A stretch of 64,000 nucleotides of DNA from Pyrus communis (GCF_963583255.1 NC_084806.1:28892935-28956934), one strand, 5' to 3'; numbered from the stretch's first letter, positions 24,202 through 37,400 are shown. Notes: generated by a model from the sequence alone, not told the origin. Made by a program: numbers and translations.

Positions 24202-24629
24202 AATGTTGACCCTAAAAATTACAAAACCTACGCGGCGCGTAGGCCGAGTAACTAATAAACTAACTATGTCATTTTGTTGAATGCAAGGCGTGCCAACTCG
24301 TCAGCCGAGGAATAAAATTTGTTAATGTTGCATTGAGCGCATTGCTGATTTTTTTATCTTGCGATTGCGGTCGAGGAAGGAAAAATTCTCAGCCTTTGGA
24401 TTCTCGAGCCTGAAGACAAGGCTGCTGGTTCTGCGAAGTTCACAAATCATCGGCGCCGGATTCGGTCACAGTGATTATATTCGTGAGAGTATAAGCACGT
24501 CGAATCGACACCAGACTATATGGACACAAATATTCAAAGGTGATGTATATCTTGATGGTAAATATGGTTCGGCCGTCAGAATGCCAAACTCTGAAACTCA
24601 CTTGTGAGTATCTAATCATAAAATCACAA
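24202..24629 (-). other. 5' untranslated leader of the Tat-like element
   Basis: Between the 5' LTR and gag. No convincing ORF. A candidate PBS (TGGTGCATTGAACGCC on the minus strand, about 24631-24646) overlaps the LTR edge; only its first seven bases match a tRNA-Gly type PBS, so it is uncertain. Confidence 0.4.
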
Positions 24630-25299
24630 GGCGTTCAATGCACCAAATGTCGTAACTCATAACACCTTACTTCGCCGAGAAGGCTAATAAGATGACCTCC
24701 GCCAATAAGGATTCGGAAACCCTTCTTGATCGAGACTTGGATAGGTAACCAATTGGCCTCGACGTAGTGCTGTTTATCCAAACTGAAGGTGCCTTGTGGT
24801 CGGCTGATTTTACGGCGACAGTGCTGTTTATCCAAACTAAAGATGTGTTGGCGGAAAAGGAAAATGAAAAATCTCAAGTTGTTTGAGAGCGTTACGCAGG
24901 GCAATTATGTGTTGAATTGGGGGGTCCCTGATTGTTGCATGATGTCTTGTATTTATAACACCAAATCCTCCTTGAGATCGAGTCAAGATCCTATCTGGAT
25001 TAGGACTTCTTGTTCTTTTCTAACTCCACTTCAAACAATCCTACTCCTATTAGGATTTTGAACTCAACCCTTTTTTAGGCCATATTCATTGCTGGTTGAG
25101 AATCCAAATTACACTAGGACTCCTTATATCAGGACTTCTTTGACCTCTTTGCTCATCCGAACTATTCCTTCTTGCGACAAGACTAAACCATCTTTGCTGA
25201 ATGGTCAAGGATCACTAGGCAGCCCATAGTATATTTGGAAAAGCTTTGGGCCAAACATAACCCATACTCGGCCCAATAATATTATTTTGGGCCCAAATA
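24630..25299 (-). repeat. 5' LTR of the Tat-like element
   Basis: About 670 bp, matching 3120-3841. A minus-strand TATAAATAC box is present near 24952. The outer end reads TATTTGGGCCC on the minus strand where the other copy has TGTTTGGGCCC. Confidence 0.8.
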
Positions 25300-25602
25300 G
25301 AGACTTACTTCACATCGAACTTTAATGACCTGAACCATTTATTTTGTAAGTCTGGATTCATAGATCATCCTTGCAAAAATTCAATTCAATCCGAAATCAT
25401 TTACCAATTTAATTATCACAATGAAATTTCAATGTTTTTTAAAGAATAAAGTGTGTGTCAATTTTTTTGAACTCAATTAGATGCCTCAAATATTTTCGAT
25501 TTGGCTAATATTTTGTAAGGATGGTCTATAAGGTACAACTTAAAAAATAAACAATTTTGATCATTAAGGGTCGAAGTGGTGTTGGCCTCATAATTAATTT
25601 CC

Positions 25603-25651
<49 letters not shown>

Positions 25652-26080
25652 CATGCATGCATGCATATATAACTACTGCTGCTAACATTCAGAAATTAGA
25701 AATGATATAGAAGGACTTAAAACATCACACTAGAGTTTCTAAGGTTATATGCGTTTTTACTGTTTTACACTGTAAGTGAGTATACTAATATGTTTATGCA
25801 AATCGATAAAGCTTCTCTATCCAGAATCTGATCTTGAAACCAAAGGAGATTTTTCTTCCTAACCACAAACACATTATCAGTAATGATGCCCGCTCTAAAA
25901 TATTTTTATGGAAGTCTTACTCGTTATCCCACATAATATGTCAAGGAGACAACAGTCAGCTACTATTTACATAAATATTTTTTTTTTTGGTTAGTCGGAA
26001 GGTAGATATTATTATATTCGAATATAAACATTAACATCCGATGTCGAAGTGTTAAACAGTCATTCTGGGTCAAGACAGTC
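25300..26080. other. Intergenic DNA with a dispersed repeat and microsatellite
   Basis: 25320-25600 is related to 60820-61002 plus 61521-61590 (shared CATAGATCATCCTT, AAAATTCAATTCAATCCGAA, GGCTAATATTTTGTAAGGAT). A compound (AT)n(GTAT)n(GCAT)n microsatellite covers about 25602-25668. No gene seen. Confidence 0.6.
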
Positions 26081-26860
26081 TTAGATATGGGAGCCCCCAA
26101 TACGAGATACAAACAAAGCTACAAGATGTGCTGTCCTATTACGATTCCGGGGAGACCTCAATTACATTTGCAAACATTTGATATCATAAAGAAGACCTTC
26201 AATAACAGCATACAGTTGATTTTTGCCTTGGAGCATATCCTCAAGAACCTTTGAATCCGTTTCCACCTGGATGACATCAAGGCCTCTCTCCACAGCACTA
26301 ATTAAGGCTGCACGTAATGCCTCTGCCTCCGCCATCAAACTAGATTCACATGCAATATTTCCTACACCACCAGCCGCTCTAAAAATCCTCCCAGTCCCCC
26401 TTTTTTTATCCAAGCACCATCACAATTAAACTTAATCGTGCGAAAAGGAGGACATACCCAAGTAGAAGGCAATTCCATTTCCACCCTTTCACACCGCGGC
26501 ACCTCAACCGTCCGTGTGCCATCAATCTTCGGTATATCTTCCAACTCCTGCCATTGTTGTTGAAGCATCCTAACAGCATCAATAGGATCCACAGTTTTGT
26601 TTTCAAAGACTAGGCTATTCCTACACTTCCAGAGCCTCCATAATCCACGCACTACCCACCGCATTAATTTGTCCTGATCTTGCTCTTCTTCATATTTATT
26701 GGCTATCCATTTCTATATTTCAATGAAATTGTCTCCGGCTATCGGAGAAGAATCCAATTGTATAAGACTCCCAAACCAAAACACCCTTGCATATTGATAA
26801 TGAAAAAATAGATGTTCTTCCGTTTCCTCAGCATCACCACAATGAGGACAAACTATGGAC
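26081..26860 (-). pseudogene. LINE-type zinc-binding and RNase H-like fragment
   Basis: The minus strand reads CPHCGDAEETEEHLFFHY (about 26790-26850), the zf-RVT domain of plant L1 LINE ORF2. Next come LMRWVVRGLWRLWKCRNSLVF and an RNase H-like domain: KFNCDGAWIKK (first Asp), EAEALRAALISA (Glu) and VIQVETDSKVLEDML (Asp). It ends with NRNRTAHLVALFVSRIGGSHI before a TAA at 26081. A frameshift near 26390 and a stop near 26159 disable it. The 5' end is truncated abruptly at about 26860, typical of LINE insertions or of a fragmented RNase H-like gene. Confidence 0.7.
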
Positions 26861-28859
26861 ATCTATTTGGCGGTTGTAGGTACCACAAAAACTTAAGCAT
26901 TTCATCTGGCGGTGTAGTAAAAACGTTTTAGTGGTTCGTGTTAATTTGCATTGTCGGCAGAAAACTAAGCACTTGCATAGAGTCCGACATTTGTTAAGCA
27001 TTTTTACAAGAAAAATAAGCAAAACCTAGTAATTTAATGCTAAAGATTGCCTCCACCTAAAGCCCATATGTAGTGGGAGTGATAGGCACCTAGTACTCCA
27101 ACTCCATATGTTACTGGTATCAGTATTTCTACAACTATCATTTATTTATATAAGTGTTTCTTTAAGTGTTTTTTTGCAAATTTATTATTTAAGTTTTGAT
27201 ACAACTAATTAGGGTAATCACTCTAACATGTAGTGATATAAAAATACCTCAACGTCAATTGAGAAGCATCTAAGAACACATTCCCAGAGCTTCTACGTGT
27301 CGGTTCATTTTTTGTTGTTGCTTAGGGCTCCAAAAATCTCATGAATGACCTTGTTTATCCTACTAGCAGCTGATGTGCACATATTTATGGTATAAAAAAT
27401 AGTCATCTTTGGTTTTAACAAAATTGTACCTACAAAATAATTAAACACCTTTGATTAAAGACCAAAGCCACGCGGCCAAGCGGACGGGCACAGCGGGCCC
27501 GGCAGTGGGTGAGGGAGAGGGGGAGCAATGGATCTTCGATGCATAAAATCACTTTCTCTGAAAAGGGAGAAAGTTTAGGGCTTGATTGTAAAGTTTCAGC
27601 TTACTTAAGATGTGTAGAATGAGGGGTATTATAAGGAGATACTCGGCCACAAGTGTAGGGATTGCTATGCCATGTGCAAATGTCTAGTTGACCAAGGTGT
27701 GTCGTCCATTGGATGTAGTAGGAAAGTATCTTCAAAAAGTTGAGGTTTGTTACTTCTTTTTTCTTTTTTGCGATAGTGGGAATACCCTAAAAGCCCACCA
27801 AACCACACATAACTTTGAAACTTCACAAAAACGCAAGTCTAAAAAAAAATCAAAATTAAAATGTCGGAGGAGTCTCCTTTAGCCCACTCTGTAGTGTTCA
27901 GTTAATAGCTTAGAAGACTCAAACAGTAATAAGTGCGGTAATGAATGGCGGGCTATGAGCACAGGGATATGGCCCCTTGACTCTAAAGTCTAGTGCACCA
28001 TCTGGCTTCCAGAAAGTTTATGCAACCTGAAGGTTGTGGGTTATAACATTCAAACCCAGACTCTTATGTCATTTGAGATAATGATCTAAGGACGACCCAG
28101 GAATCATCTGAGGGGTGGCTCTGAGTCCCAACCCTGAGTACAATCACTTCTATCCCAGACCAACGTACTAAGTCAAGTACGTTATGCAACACCATGTGTT
28201 AAGCAGGTCTGATTAAGGCATCCAGACTAGGAAATCCTTAGGATGAATTTTGTTCCAACGGAGCTCTGATGCATAGAAATGCTTATAGCCAAGTTAGATA
28301 AGTGGAGTCCGATCGGAAACACTCTAGTCCAACTCATAGGGTCTGACAAAATGAGTCAAAATGTTCTTTCAACCCACATGCAGGTGACTAAGTCCCTAAT
28401 GAACTTTTCATTTAAGATTCACTAGGGATGAATCAGCAATTTGGATTGGAAGGGTAGCCCTTTCTTAGTTACACATTCCAATATCTAAAATTCTCAAACC
28501 CGAAATGGAGCAAGTCGAGCGAAAAAACTCACGATGACTTCGCAAGTGGACTTATTCGAAGCAAGGAGCACATTCTATGCTTTAATCTAACGAATATCTA
28601 CCTTTGGTCTAATCAACCGCTGTTAGATATTTTACATATTTTTAGGCCAGTAACCTTTTTTCATTTTTCCAAATTAGTGTTAATTTCGGACTTTGTTCTT
28701 ATCATCCACACAATTTGCTTCCACGTCATGATTTAATCTTATTCTTAGCTTTGCTTGGGTGGTCATTTGTTTGTGGAATGTGGAAAACCTTTTCTCCGTG
28801 CAAAATAAAGTGAAAACTGTACTAAAGCACATAAACCATGCATGTTTTTGTGAGGTGTT
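26861..28859. other. Unassigned intergenic DNA
   Basis: No ORF of note and no recognised repeat ends. GC-richer patches at about 27470-27530 and 27930-28150 show no coding signature. Confidence 0.4.
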
Positions 28860-29232
28860 TCTATAAAAAGGCCTTTAGGTATGTGTTCTTCCATATATTG
28901 GGCCTCAATATTTAGACCTCACTACTTAGTCCATGATTCATGTAAGAAGGGAGAGAATCCCCTTATTCTATAAAAATGATCCTTCACCTTCACTTTAAGA
29001 AGGGCAATGAGAGCAAAGGATGGTAAAGCTAGCCTCCATGTACATTGTAACCCTCAATTTACATAGTGAAACCGTATTAACATCAATGTGAATGTAGCCC
29101 AAACTCGGGGTGAACACAATGATATATTTTTGTGTTCTTGTGCATTTGTCTGATTTACAGTGGGATTTACGTTGTTCCAAAGTCTTACCGATTTTGTACA
29201 TCCACATTTGGCGCATTCGTGGGAATCAACAC
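28860..29232 (+). repeat. Truncated Ty3/gypsy LTR with primer binding site
   Basis: A TTCTATAAAAATG box (about 28967-28980) and a U5-like tail lead to CATCCACA, followed by TTTGGCGCATTCGTGGGAAT (about 29203-29222). That tail resembles the common PBS region TTTGGCGCCGTCTGTGGGAA. No partner LTR or coding region is present, so this is a fragment. Confidence 0.45.
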
Positions 29233-30513
29233 GAAAAGTGATGTCGGTTCTTTCTCGTTTTTTCATCTCACCACTGTGAAACCCTCACAACCTCCTTCAC
29301 TCCACTGTGAATTTGGACAAACCGAGAACCAAACCCCTGCACAGTCGCAACGAAACCCAAATTTCAATAAAAAAAAAAAACTCAGAAATCGAATCCTGGA
29401 AACCCATTTATGGCTTGTGGCAGCTCCCACACTCTCGCCGCCGTCGTCCTGCTCAACATCAATTAGTGCTCCACAGTTTGGGTGAAATGGGTGATCTACG
29501 AAGCCTAGCCCGAACCATCATCATCAGACTCGAAGAACGGCAACACGCCTAAAATCTCTCATGCAGTTGCCATGTGTGATTGTAGCTTTCTGGGCATCTC
29601 CTTGTGACATCTCCACCACCAATGGAATTGGGGACTCAGACTGTCATCCCCACTGAACCCGAATGATGCTGACACGTGAAGACTTGTCGGAGTAGTTCTC
29701 CAAAATTGGCAGCCATGTCCACCGTACCGGTAACCCACAAAGAGGAAGAAGATAAGATTCCTCTCCAAAGTCATTATTATTATTATTATTATTATTTTAT
29801 GATTACTTTATTATTTTTATTGTGACAACTGCATCACAAATATTCTACAGCACATTAATATAAGAAAAACTAATGAAAAGAGCTTTAAATATTTGTATTT
29901 TAATAAAAAAAATCATCTATTAACTTTATTTTAATGATAATGACAAAATAATAAAAAATAAATTAAAAAAACTCCACATGCACTAGGCGCGTAACCCCCC
30001 ACCCCACCCCACCCCACCCTACCCTATCCCCCTTCACTCCTTCTCCTCCCTTTCCACTCTTTTTTCTCCCCATTGTCTTAAGAATAAGTTTGTTTGTTTG
30101 TTTGTTTATTTTTTTTTCCCTTCTTAGAACAAGAGAAAGACTTCAAATTGAATACATTTCCCAATTTTATTTTGTGGTGTTGTTTCCCAATAGTAGTCAA
30201 GATGACGAGAGATTTTTCAACGTGCCAGAACACAGGGTGGTACACATGTGTCTCTATACAAGTGGTAAGATTTTTACATAATAACACGTGATGTACCACT
30301 TGTGTTACGGGTATAAGGAAAAATTTCTCCAAGATGGCACCCAAACTAAAGAAATTGGATGGACAGCTACATTTAATTATTGTAGGTATGTAAAAAATGT
30401 GAGGGAATTTTAATTTGGTAATTGAAAACAACTTTTTAAATATAATTAATGAGGACATAATCTTCTCAAGATTTCGTGGATGGGGCTTTCGGAAATTTGA
30501 CCAAAGTAGAAAT
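29233..30513. other. Intergenic DNA with simple repeats
   Basis: Short unrecognised ORFs only. (ATT)n at 29774-29798, a C-rich ACCCC repeat (about 29994-30022) and a (GTTT)n stretch (30088-30107). Confidence 0.5.
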
Positions 30514-31098
30514 TGTTGAATGTGTGGCCGAATTATAGTGGGCCATTGTTGAACCCATCAACCATTTTTTATTATTCATGTGAGAGCCCACAATGGGGGC
30601 ACTGAGTGTTTTTACATGCCAGCAGCTGCTGCCCTTAGTAGAAAGCAGAAGAGAGAAAGAAAAGAAGTCGTCACTGCCTATAGAGAAGTTGCCAACAACC
30701 CCATTTGGTAGATAAGAAGAGATGTTGCTCATTATTTGGTTAGCACTCACTCAATCAAAGTTGTATTTGTTGTATTAGCTTTTAATTTTGTACAGAGAGG
30801 AAATTAATCATGATATTTCCTTATCTATTTGTTTCTTTGGTGTGTGAGAGGTATTAGCTGGATTGAAGTTTTCGGTTGTGAGATTGCCACACACTTTGTA
30901 AACACTCACATTTGGTTCATAGTGGATTATTGTTGAGCTCCTACTACTCCGAAGACGTACTCTAGTTACATTGAAAATTGAGGAACCTCCTTAAATCTTG
31001 CTATCATTTCTACTTTGTTCTTACATTTCATTTGGTATATTTCCTGTGAGTTAACTTGAGTTGATTTCCAATTAATTTGGTGCTATTCTTGCACAACA
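30514..31098 (+). repeat. Probable solo Ty1/copia LTR
   Basis: TGTTGAATG...GCACAACA, 585 bp. The R-U5 part resembles copia LTRs: GTGGATTATTGTTGAGCTCC, then GAAGACGTACTCTAG, then CCTTAAATCTTGCTATCATT. No PBS or gag follows and no target-site duplication is evident, so the ends are tentative. Confidence 0.4.
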
Positions 31099-32992
31099 GG
31101 AGCTCTTCCCTGTAGAGGGTTGTATCATGATTCGGTTGGTCAAGTAGTATTTGCTCAAATTTACAAACATTGTAATTCCTTTTGAATTTTGATGGTTTCC
31201 CTCTTGTCTACTTGTATAATTGTATTGGATCTTACCTGAACATTACGTGATGCCCTTTGGGCTTTGTGTGCGAGCATTTTCAAAACCTTGTTCATGGCCA
31301 AACTTTTAGTATCTGTAAGCGATGCTTTGCTTACAAAATATAAAAATGAAAAATCATTTAATATTTCTTGAGACTAGGTAATTTATATACAACCGCCATT
31401 TTCTTCACAATTTAACTTGATACAAGCTAAATGAATGATGTGCCTCCATTTCATAATAACCAATAACTTAAAAGTTGGCAATTCGTTATTAATTGCATGG
31501 AGTTTAAATTTATATTTTATAGTTTGGCCTTTTAAAATAAAGTCTCACATGTGGGCCCATCAATTCTTTAATAAGGGTGGACATCTGCCCACTTAGATCT
31601 CGAAACTTCTTAATTATTGGATGATGATTCCCATTTCAATGCAAAATAAAAGTACTTTCAAAATAATGATGGCACTACCCAATCCGAATCAATGTGAGCA
31701 ATTGACTTTAAGTTGTTTAGCCTCGTTGATTAGGAGAATGGAATGGTGCATGAATGCATGTACGTACAAAAATACATAAGCTGGTTTTCTTTGGCATCCT
31801 CTGTTTTAAACGTATGAGACGAATATTGATTGAATTTGGCTTCTTTTTTGAGCTCCAACTCGGTTGTGCGGACACATATTAGATTGAAAGCTATCATTTG
31901 GCGATTATTCTCTTGGAAGAACTGAAAAATGAGGTCAATTCTATGGCAGTTTGGTACAAAAGCAATCATGACCAGTGATGGATTTAGAAATTCTTTTTAG
32001 GTGGGCAAAGCATAAAAGTTTATTGATGAGCAGGTCTTGGCCATATATGTGGCAGCGCTAGAGGGATTGAAGAAGGAAATTAAGATGAAGAATTATGACT
32101 GAATTCGTTGAATTTGAGTGAAATAGATTTTTCTTCTCGCGCTCGTACACGCTGTTCTTGTTCATCAAGGTCCCACGTTATTCTCAATGTCCAACTACTT
32201 AGTCAATAAAACCCAATACAATCAAAAGTTTAGAGCTCGTCTGATAATCATTGCATTTTTTTTTTTTTTTTGGTGCTAGAGGTGAAGAAGATTAAAGGGA
32301 GAGTGGTGGGAGGTATGGGGAGAAAGGAAGACAATGTACGAACAAAGAAATTAATTTAAATGAGTCCATTAATTTATCAAAAATTCATTTATTGAAGTTT
32401 TACGTTGCTTTGTATAGACACAAAACAATGAAAATGAGGTGTTGATTGTACACCCCATGTCATATATAAGTATTTTCCAAGAATATTGTAGTCGAAGGAG
32501 ACTTGATTGTGTGGGTCAATTACTTGAAACATCTCCCGTCCGCCATCTCCCCATCTCACACTATAATTTCATTACAATAACATTTCTGACAACTAAGCCT
32601 ATATTGGCTTTTCCATAACTTGAAAAATCTCACGTCATAAAAATATCTCTTTGATCTCTCATGACTTTTCCATAAAACTCAAAACGTGAGCCAAAATTTT
32701 GACTACTTATCGAAGTAGTTAGTAGACATGTCCCCCACGTAGCTTTTCATGTTGTGGAAAAAGGATGCATTTATATGGGGCAGTTTTATGGATGTAATTT
32801 CGTTGAGTTTTCTTAGCTTAATAATTAGGTTTGAATATTGGTCTTTCGAATTGCAAACACATGCACGTTGGAATATTTTAGAATTATTTTAGTTTTTTGT
32901 TTGCATATTTTTCATGATAGAGATCGAAGAAAAATACATCAAAAGAATGTGAGATGAAAAAAGAGTGAAGAAAAACATGATGAAGTGATGTG
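31099..32992. other. Unassigned intergenic DNA
   Basis: No gene seen. CAGTGATGGATTTAGAA at about 31973-31989 looks like one end of a hAT-type element, but no partner end was found. A T-rich run lies at about 32256-32271. Confidence 0.4.
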
Positions 32993-32997
32993 GAAGA

Positions 32998-33291
32998 TGA
33001 TAAACCAACTATTCAAGATATCTCTCCACATCCGAAATGCATGGTAAATGTCTCTCCAAGTCAGCCACACAAGTTGGATACTCTTCAACCTCTTCAACAG
33101 ATAGCAAGGAATCACACTTCTTCCTTATCTAAAACTCATGTGTAACTTAGTTTTGAATTTCAAATGTAATCAGATGATATGTAACCAACCTCATCTTGTA
33201 ATCTCTATATAATGAAGTCCATACCTCACTCATAATTAATTGAGTTGAGTTTATACAATCTATGTTTACAACCCTAGCTTAAATTCTTTCA
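32998..33291 (+). repeat. 5' LTR of the copia element
   Basis: 294 bp; contains CTCTATATAATGAAG (TATA-like, about 33205-33219) and a 15-bp segment (GTTGAGTTTATACAA) absent from the 3' LTR. Confidence 0.92.
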
Positions 33292-33343
33292 TGGTATCTC
33301 TGAGCTAAAAGTCTAACGACAGATTTTTTTTTTCTCTTCTCAC

Positions 33344-34432
33344 ATGGCTTCTCCTTCTTCCTCTCCCATTCCCCTCCCAAATGTCTCCAACTTTCTCACG
33401 ATCAAACTTGATCGTACCAACTACCCCCTCTGGCACGCCCAAATGCTACCTCTCCTCCGCAGTCGTAATCTTGTTTCCTTTGTCGACGGAACCAGTCTGT
33501 GTCCTCCAGCATACCTAAAAGATGATAATGGCAACATCACTGACAAAGTCAATCCCGACTTCGATACTTGGATCCAACAGGATGCCACTGTTATGTCCTG
33601 GATCAACTCTTCTGTTCACCCTACCGTACTTGCTGCTTTAATTGGGAAAACTAGCTCCCATTCTGCATGGACAACCCTACGTGATCAATATGCTTCTCAG
33701 TCAACCGGTCGCCTTCTCCAACTCCGCAGTGAGTTGATGAATACTCACAGAGGTGATTCTTCCATCTCTGAATTCTTGGATAAAGTTAATTGTCTCGCAG
33801 ATACTCTCTCTCTCTCTGGTGCTCCTGTTTCAGACTCCGATGTTGTTGCCATCATTCTCAACAACGTAGGCCCTGCCTATGAAAGCACCGTTGCCTCCGC
33901 CCAAGCTCGTGATGAGGCCATTACCTACAGTGCTTTGGAAGCACTTCTCCTTGGCGCTGAAAGACGACAGAAAATGCATACTGCATTTGGTACTGACAAC
34001 GGCCTCACTGCCCTTGTAGCAGGCCGCAATGGCAACCGTGCACCTGCATCTTTTCGGGGACGAGGCTTCTCTACTGGGTTTCGCGGTCGTAGTCATTTTC
34101 CTAGTGGTCGTGGCTCTTCAAATCGCCACTGCAACTCTCCTCACTTTCACCAAGGATCTCCCTCTAATCAAGGATCCCACTTTCACCACGGGTCCAACCC
34201 TCACCCAGGCTCCCACTCTCGCCAAAATGATGGGATTCTCGGCCCAGCTCCTTCCCACGGTCCTTTCACTACTGGACGCATTCAATGTCAAATATGCAGT
34301 CGTCATGGCCATTCTGCGATCGACTGCTTCAACCGCCTAAACATGTCTTATGAGGGACGCGTTCCTGCACCTCGCTTGCAAGCGTTTGCTGCTACGGCAC
34401 CTTCTGCCTCTGCCACAGCACCTGCCATATAG
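33344..34432 (+). pseudogene. gag of the copia element
   Basis: Starts MASPSSSPIPLPNVSNF 52 bp after the LTR. It contains the copia-type gag domain (LDRTNYPLWHAQMLPLLRS, near the N-terminus; LQLRSELMNTHRGDSSISEF in the middle), a Gly/Arg/Ser/His-rich segment (about residues 225-300) and a CQICSRHGHSAIDC knuckle (C-X2-C-X4-H-X4-C) near residue 318. The frame ends in TAG at 34430-34432, six bases before the pol ORF continues in the same frame with the protease. Gag packages element RNA. This part itself has no internal stop. Confidence 0.9.
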
Positions 34433-37400
34433 GAGTGGTTGTTTGACTCAGGGGCTAATGCTCACATCACAAATAATTCTGCCAGTCTTTCGAATCCTCA
34501 TCCTTATAATGGCATGGACCAAGCCAATGGAGTTGTTGGTGGAACAGGTTTGCCAATTTCACACATAGAGACCACTTGCATTCGTACACCTCACTCCACC
34601 TTTAGCTTACCTAATACACTACTTTGCCCAAATGCATCCACCAATATTATTTCAATCCATCGCTTTACCAAAGAAAATAATTGCTCTTTAACCCTATATC
34701 CTAATTCGTATTCTGTTCAGGATCTTCACACGGGGAAGATGCTTTTACAAGGCCCGAGTAGAAATGGATTCTACCCCTTCTCTGGTGTTTCATCAACAAA
34801 TAAAGGCGTGTCTGCATTTTTAGGTACTAGAGTGTCCAATTCAATTTGGCACTCTAGGTTAGGTCATCCATCTTCTCATATTTTACAAAGTTTGGTTTCT
34901 AGGAATAAATTGCCCATTAAAGGCGTTGTCACTAGTGAGTTCTGTCACTCATGTCCCATGGGTAAGAGTCACAAGTTACCTTTTCAATTGTCAACTTCTA
35001 GGTCTTTGTCTCCATTAGAATTGGTTCATTCCGATGTATGGACTTCACCTTCATTTTCTATAAATGGTTTTAAATATTATGTAGTATTCATTGATGATTA
35101 TTCCCGCTACTCTTGGCTATATCCATTAAAATTAAAATCCGATGTTTTTTCTACTTTTGTGTCATTCAAGAAACTGGTTGAAAACTTGTTTAATACTAAA
35201 CTAAAATCACTCCAAACCGATGGAGGAGGAGAGTACGTCAACAATACTTTTAAAACTTTTTTAACTCAACATGGAGTTTTCCATCGCTTTACATGTCCAC
35301 ATCATCTCGAACAAAACGGCATTTCTGAACGAAAACATCGTCATATAGTTGAAACTGGCCTCACCCTACTTGCTCATTCATCCTTACCTACTTCATTTTG
35401 GGATGATGCTTTTCATACAGCAACTTATTTGATCAATCGTTTACCAACTAGAGTTCTCCATGATGAGTCTCCTTTTCAAAAGTTGTTTCACAAATCTCCT
35501 AACTATGATTTTCTTAAAGTTTTTGGGTGTGCATGTTTTCCCTATATTCGTCCCTATAATACTAATAAGTTACAATTTCGTTCCAAACGTTGCATTTTCT
35601 TAGGATATTCATTAAATCAACATGGTTATAGGTGTTTAGATATGTCCACCGGTCGCATATTTTTGTCACGTCATGTCTTATTTGATGAAACCATTTTCCC
35701 CTACAAAGAATCCATTTCTACAAAGCCTTCCTCCTCCCCGTCATCTACAATACTGACCATTGATTCCCATCCTTTAATAAATCCCCCTAGGAATCCTAGC
35801 TCCACTACTTTCCCACCAAATCCGCATCTCACCTTACTTTCCACTCAACCTAACCCTTTTTCTCCTACTTTTCCCCAAAACCCGCACCATCCCATGCATC
35901 ACGCCATAACATCTCGACAACCTACCCCTATTCCACCTAATTTCCCACTACATCCGAACCCCACCATTCCTTCCACTCCATCATCAACACCACCACATAT
36001 TACCTCTTCACCTATATTAAACAATCCTATTCCATCCCCATCACCCCTCTCACCTGTACACTCTATACCTGCCCTTTCCCCACCTCTATCCTCTACAAAT
36101 GCAGTAGGTGTTGCTCCTGTCTCATCTTCCTCTCCACGCCACAGTCAACCTGTTCACTCCATGGTCACCCGTTCAAAGGATGGCATTCAAAAACCCAATC
36201 CCAAATATGCGCTTATTTCTGATGTGACTAATGACCTTGTTGAGCCTACTTGTTTTACACAGGCAAATAAGTTCCCTGAATGGCGTATGGCAATGGCAGA
36301 AGAGTTCAATGCTCTGCAACAAACAGGAACGTGGTCCCTGGTTCCTTTTCATTCCACAATGAATGTTCTCCCAAATAAATGGGTGTACCGTATTAAACGT
36401 AAATCTGACGGCTCCATTGAAAGGTTTAAAGCATGTCTTGTTGCCAATGGTTTTCGTCAATAGGAAGGACTCGATTACAGCGAGACGTTTAGTCCTGTCG
36501 TCACTTATGCAACCATCAGACTTATTCTCTCCGTGGCTCTTCATTTTAACTGGCAAATACGCCAGCTTGATGTCAAAAACGCATTCCTCCATGGTTCCTT
36601 AACTGAGGAAGTCTACATGCGCCAACCTTCTGGCTTTGTCGATCCACAGTTTCCAGCACATGTATGTCGTCTTCGACGGTCCTTATACGGCTTAAAACAG
36701 GCTCCACGTGCTTGGTTTCAGTGTTTCTCTCAACATTTGGAAGAGCTCGGGTTTCATGCATCAATGGCAGATTCTTCACTGTTCATTTACTTCAATAGAG
36801 CTACTGTTATTTATTTACTCATATACGTTGATGACATCCTTGTTACAGGTAATAATCTATCTCACATCTCCACCTTGATTCATCAATTGGGAAACAAATT
36901 TTCAATGAAGGACCTTGGGGCCTTGCATTATTTTTTGGGAATGGAAATTACGAGAACACCGACGGCCATGTATTTAACCCAGTCAAAATATATCCTGGAC
37001 CTCCTCAAACGAACTAACATGGCTGACGCCAAACCATTGTCTACTCCAGCCCTCCCTGGCCGCAAGCTTAGTTTGTATGAGGGTGAGCCCTTGGATGATG
37101 GTACAAATTTTCGCAGTGTTGTTGGGGCTCTCCAATATCTCTTATTCACACGGCCTGACATTGCTTTCGCTGTAAATCAAGTCTGTCAATATATGTATTC
37201 ACCCACAACTACACATTGGGCTGCAGTCAAGCGCATTCTTCGCTATTTGAAAGCCACTCATAATCACGGTATCGTTTACAAACCCAGTTCGTTGTCCCTA
37301 ACAGCCTTTGCCAATGCCGACTATGCTGGTGACCCCGATGATCGTCGCTCCACTGGTGGCCATTGCATTTTTCTAGGGGATAACTTGATCTCTTGGAGTT

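Larger units (their letters stand above)
3120..25299 (-). mobile_element. Tat/Ogre-like Ty3/gypsy LTR retrotransposon with antisense PMD gene
   Basis: Two related LTR copies (about 3120-3841 and 24630-25299) bound a minus-strand gag-protease-RT-RNase H-integrase region. A separate plus-strand gene of plant-mobile-domain type lies between pol and the 3' LTR. Tat-lineage hallmarks are visible: a gag C-X2-H-X4-H-X4-C knuckle, a second RNase H domain, and an antisense additional ORF. Without the 9.0-kb element nested at 14762-23789 it is about 13 kb. It is dead: there are many stops and frameshifts, the protease aspartate reads as asparagine, and the LTRs differ by many substitutions and indels. 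I could not find a convincing target-site duplication, so outer edges are good to about 10-20 bp. Confidence 0.85.

Noticed and set aside
29130..29552. Possible host gene (ORFs of 81-117 codons)
   Set aside because: Begins inside an LTR/PBS fragment, no conserved motif, no splice signals of note.
31971..32341. Second hAT element starting CAGTGATGGATTTAGAA
   Set aside because: No partner end or 8-bp duplication found; kept only as a remark.
33830..34096. Minus-strand ORF inside the copia gag
   Set aside because: Antisense shadow of the gag frame.
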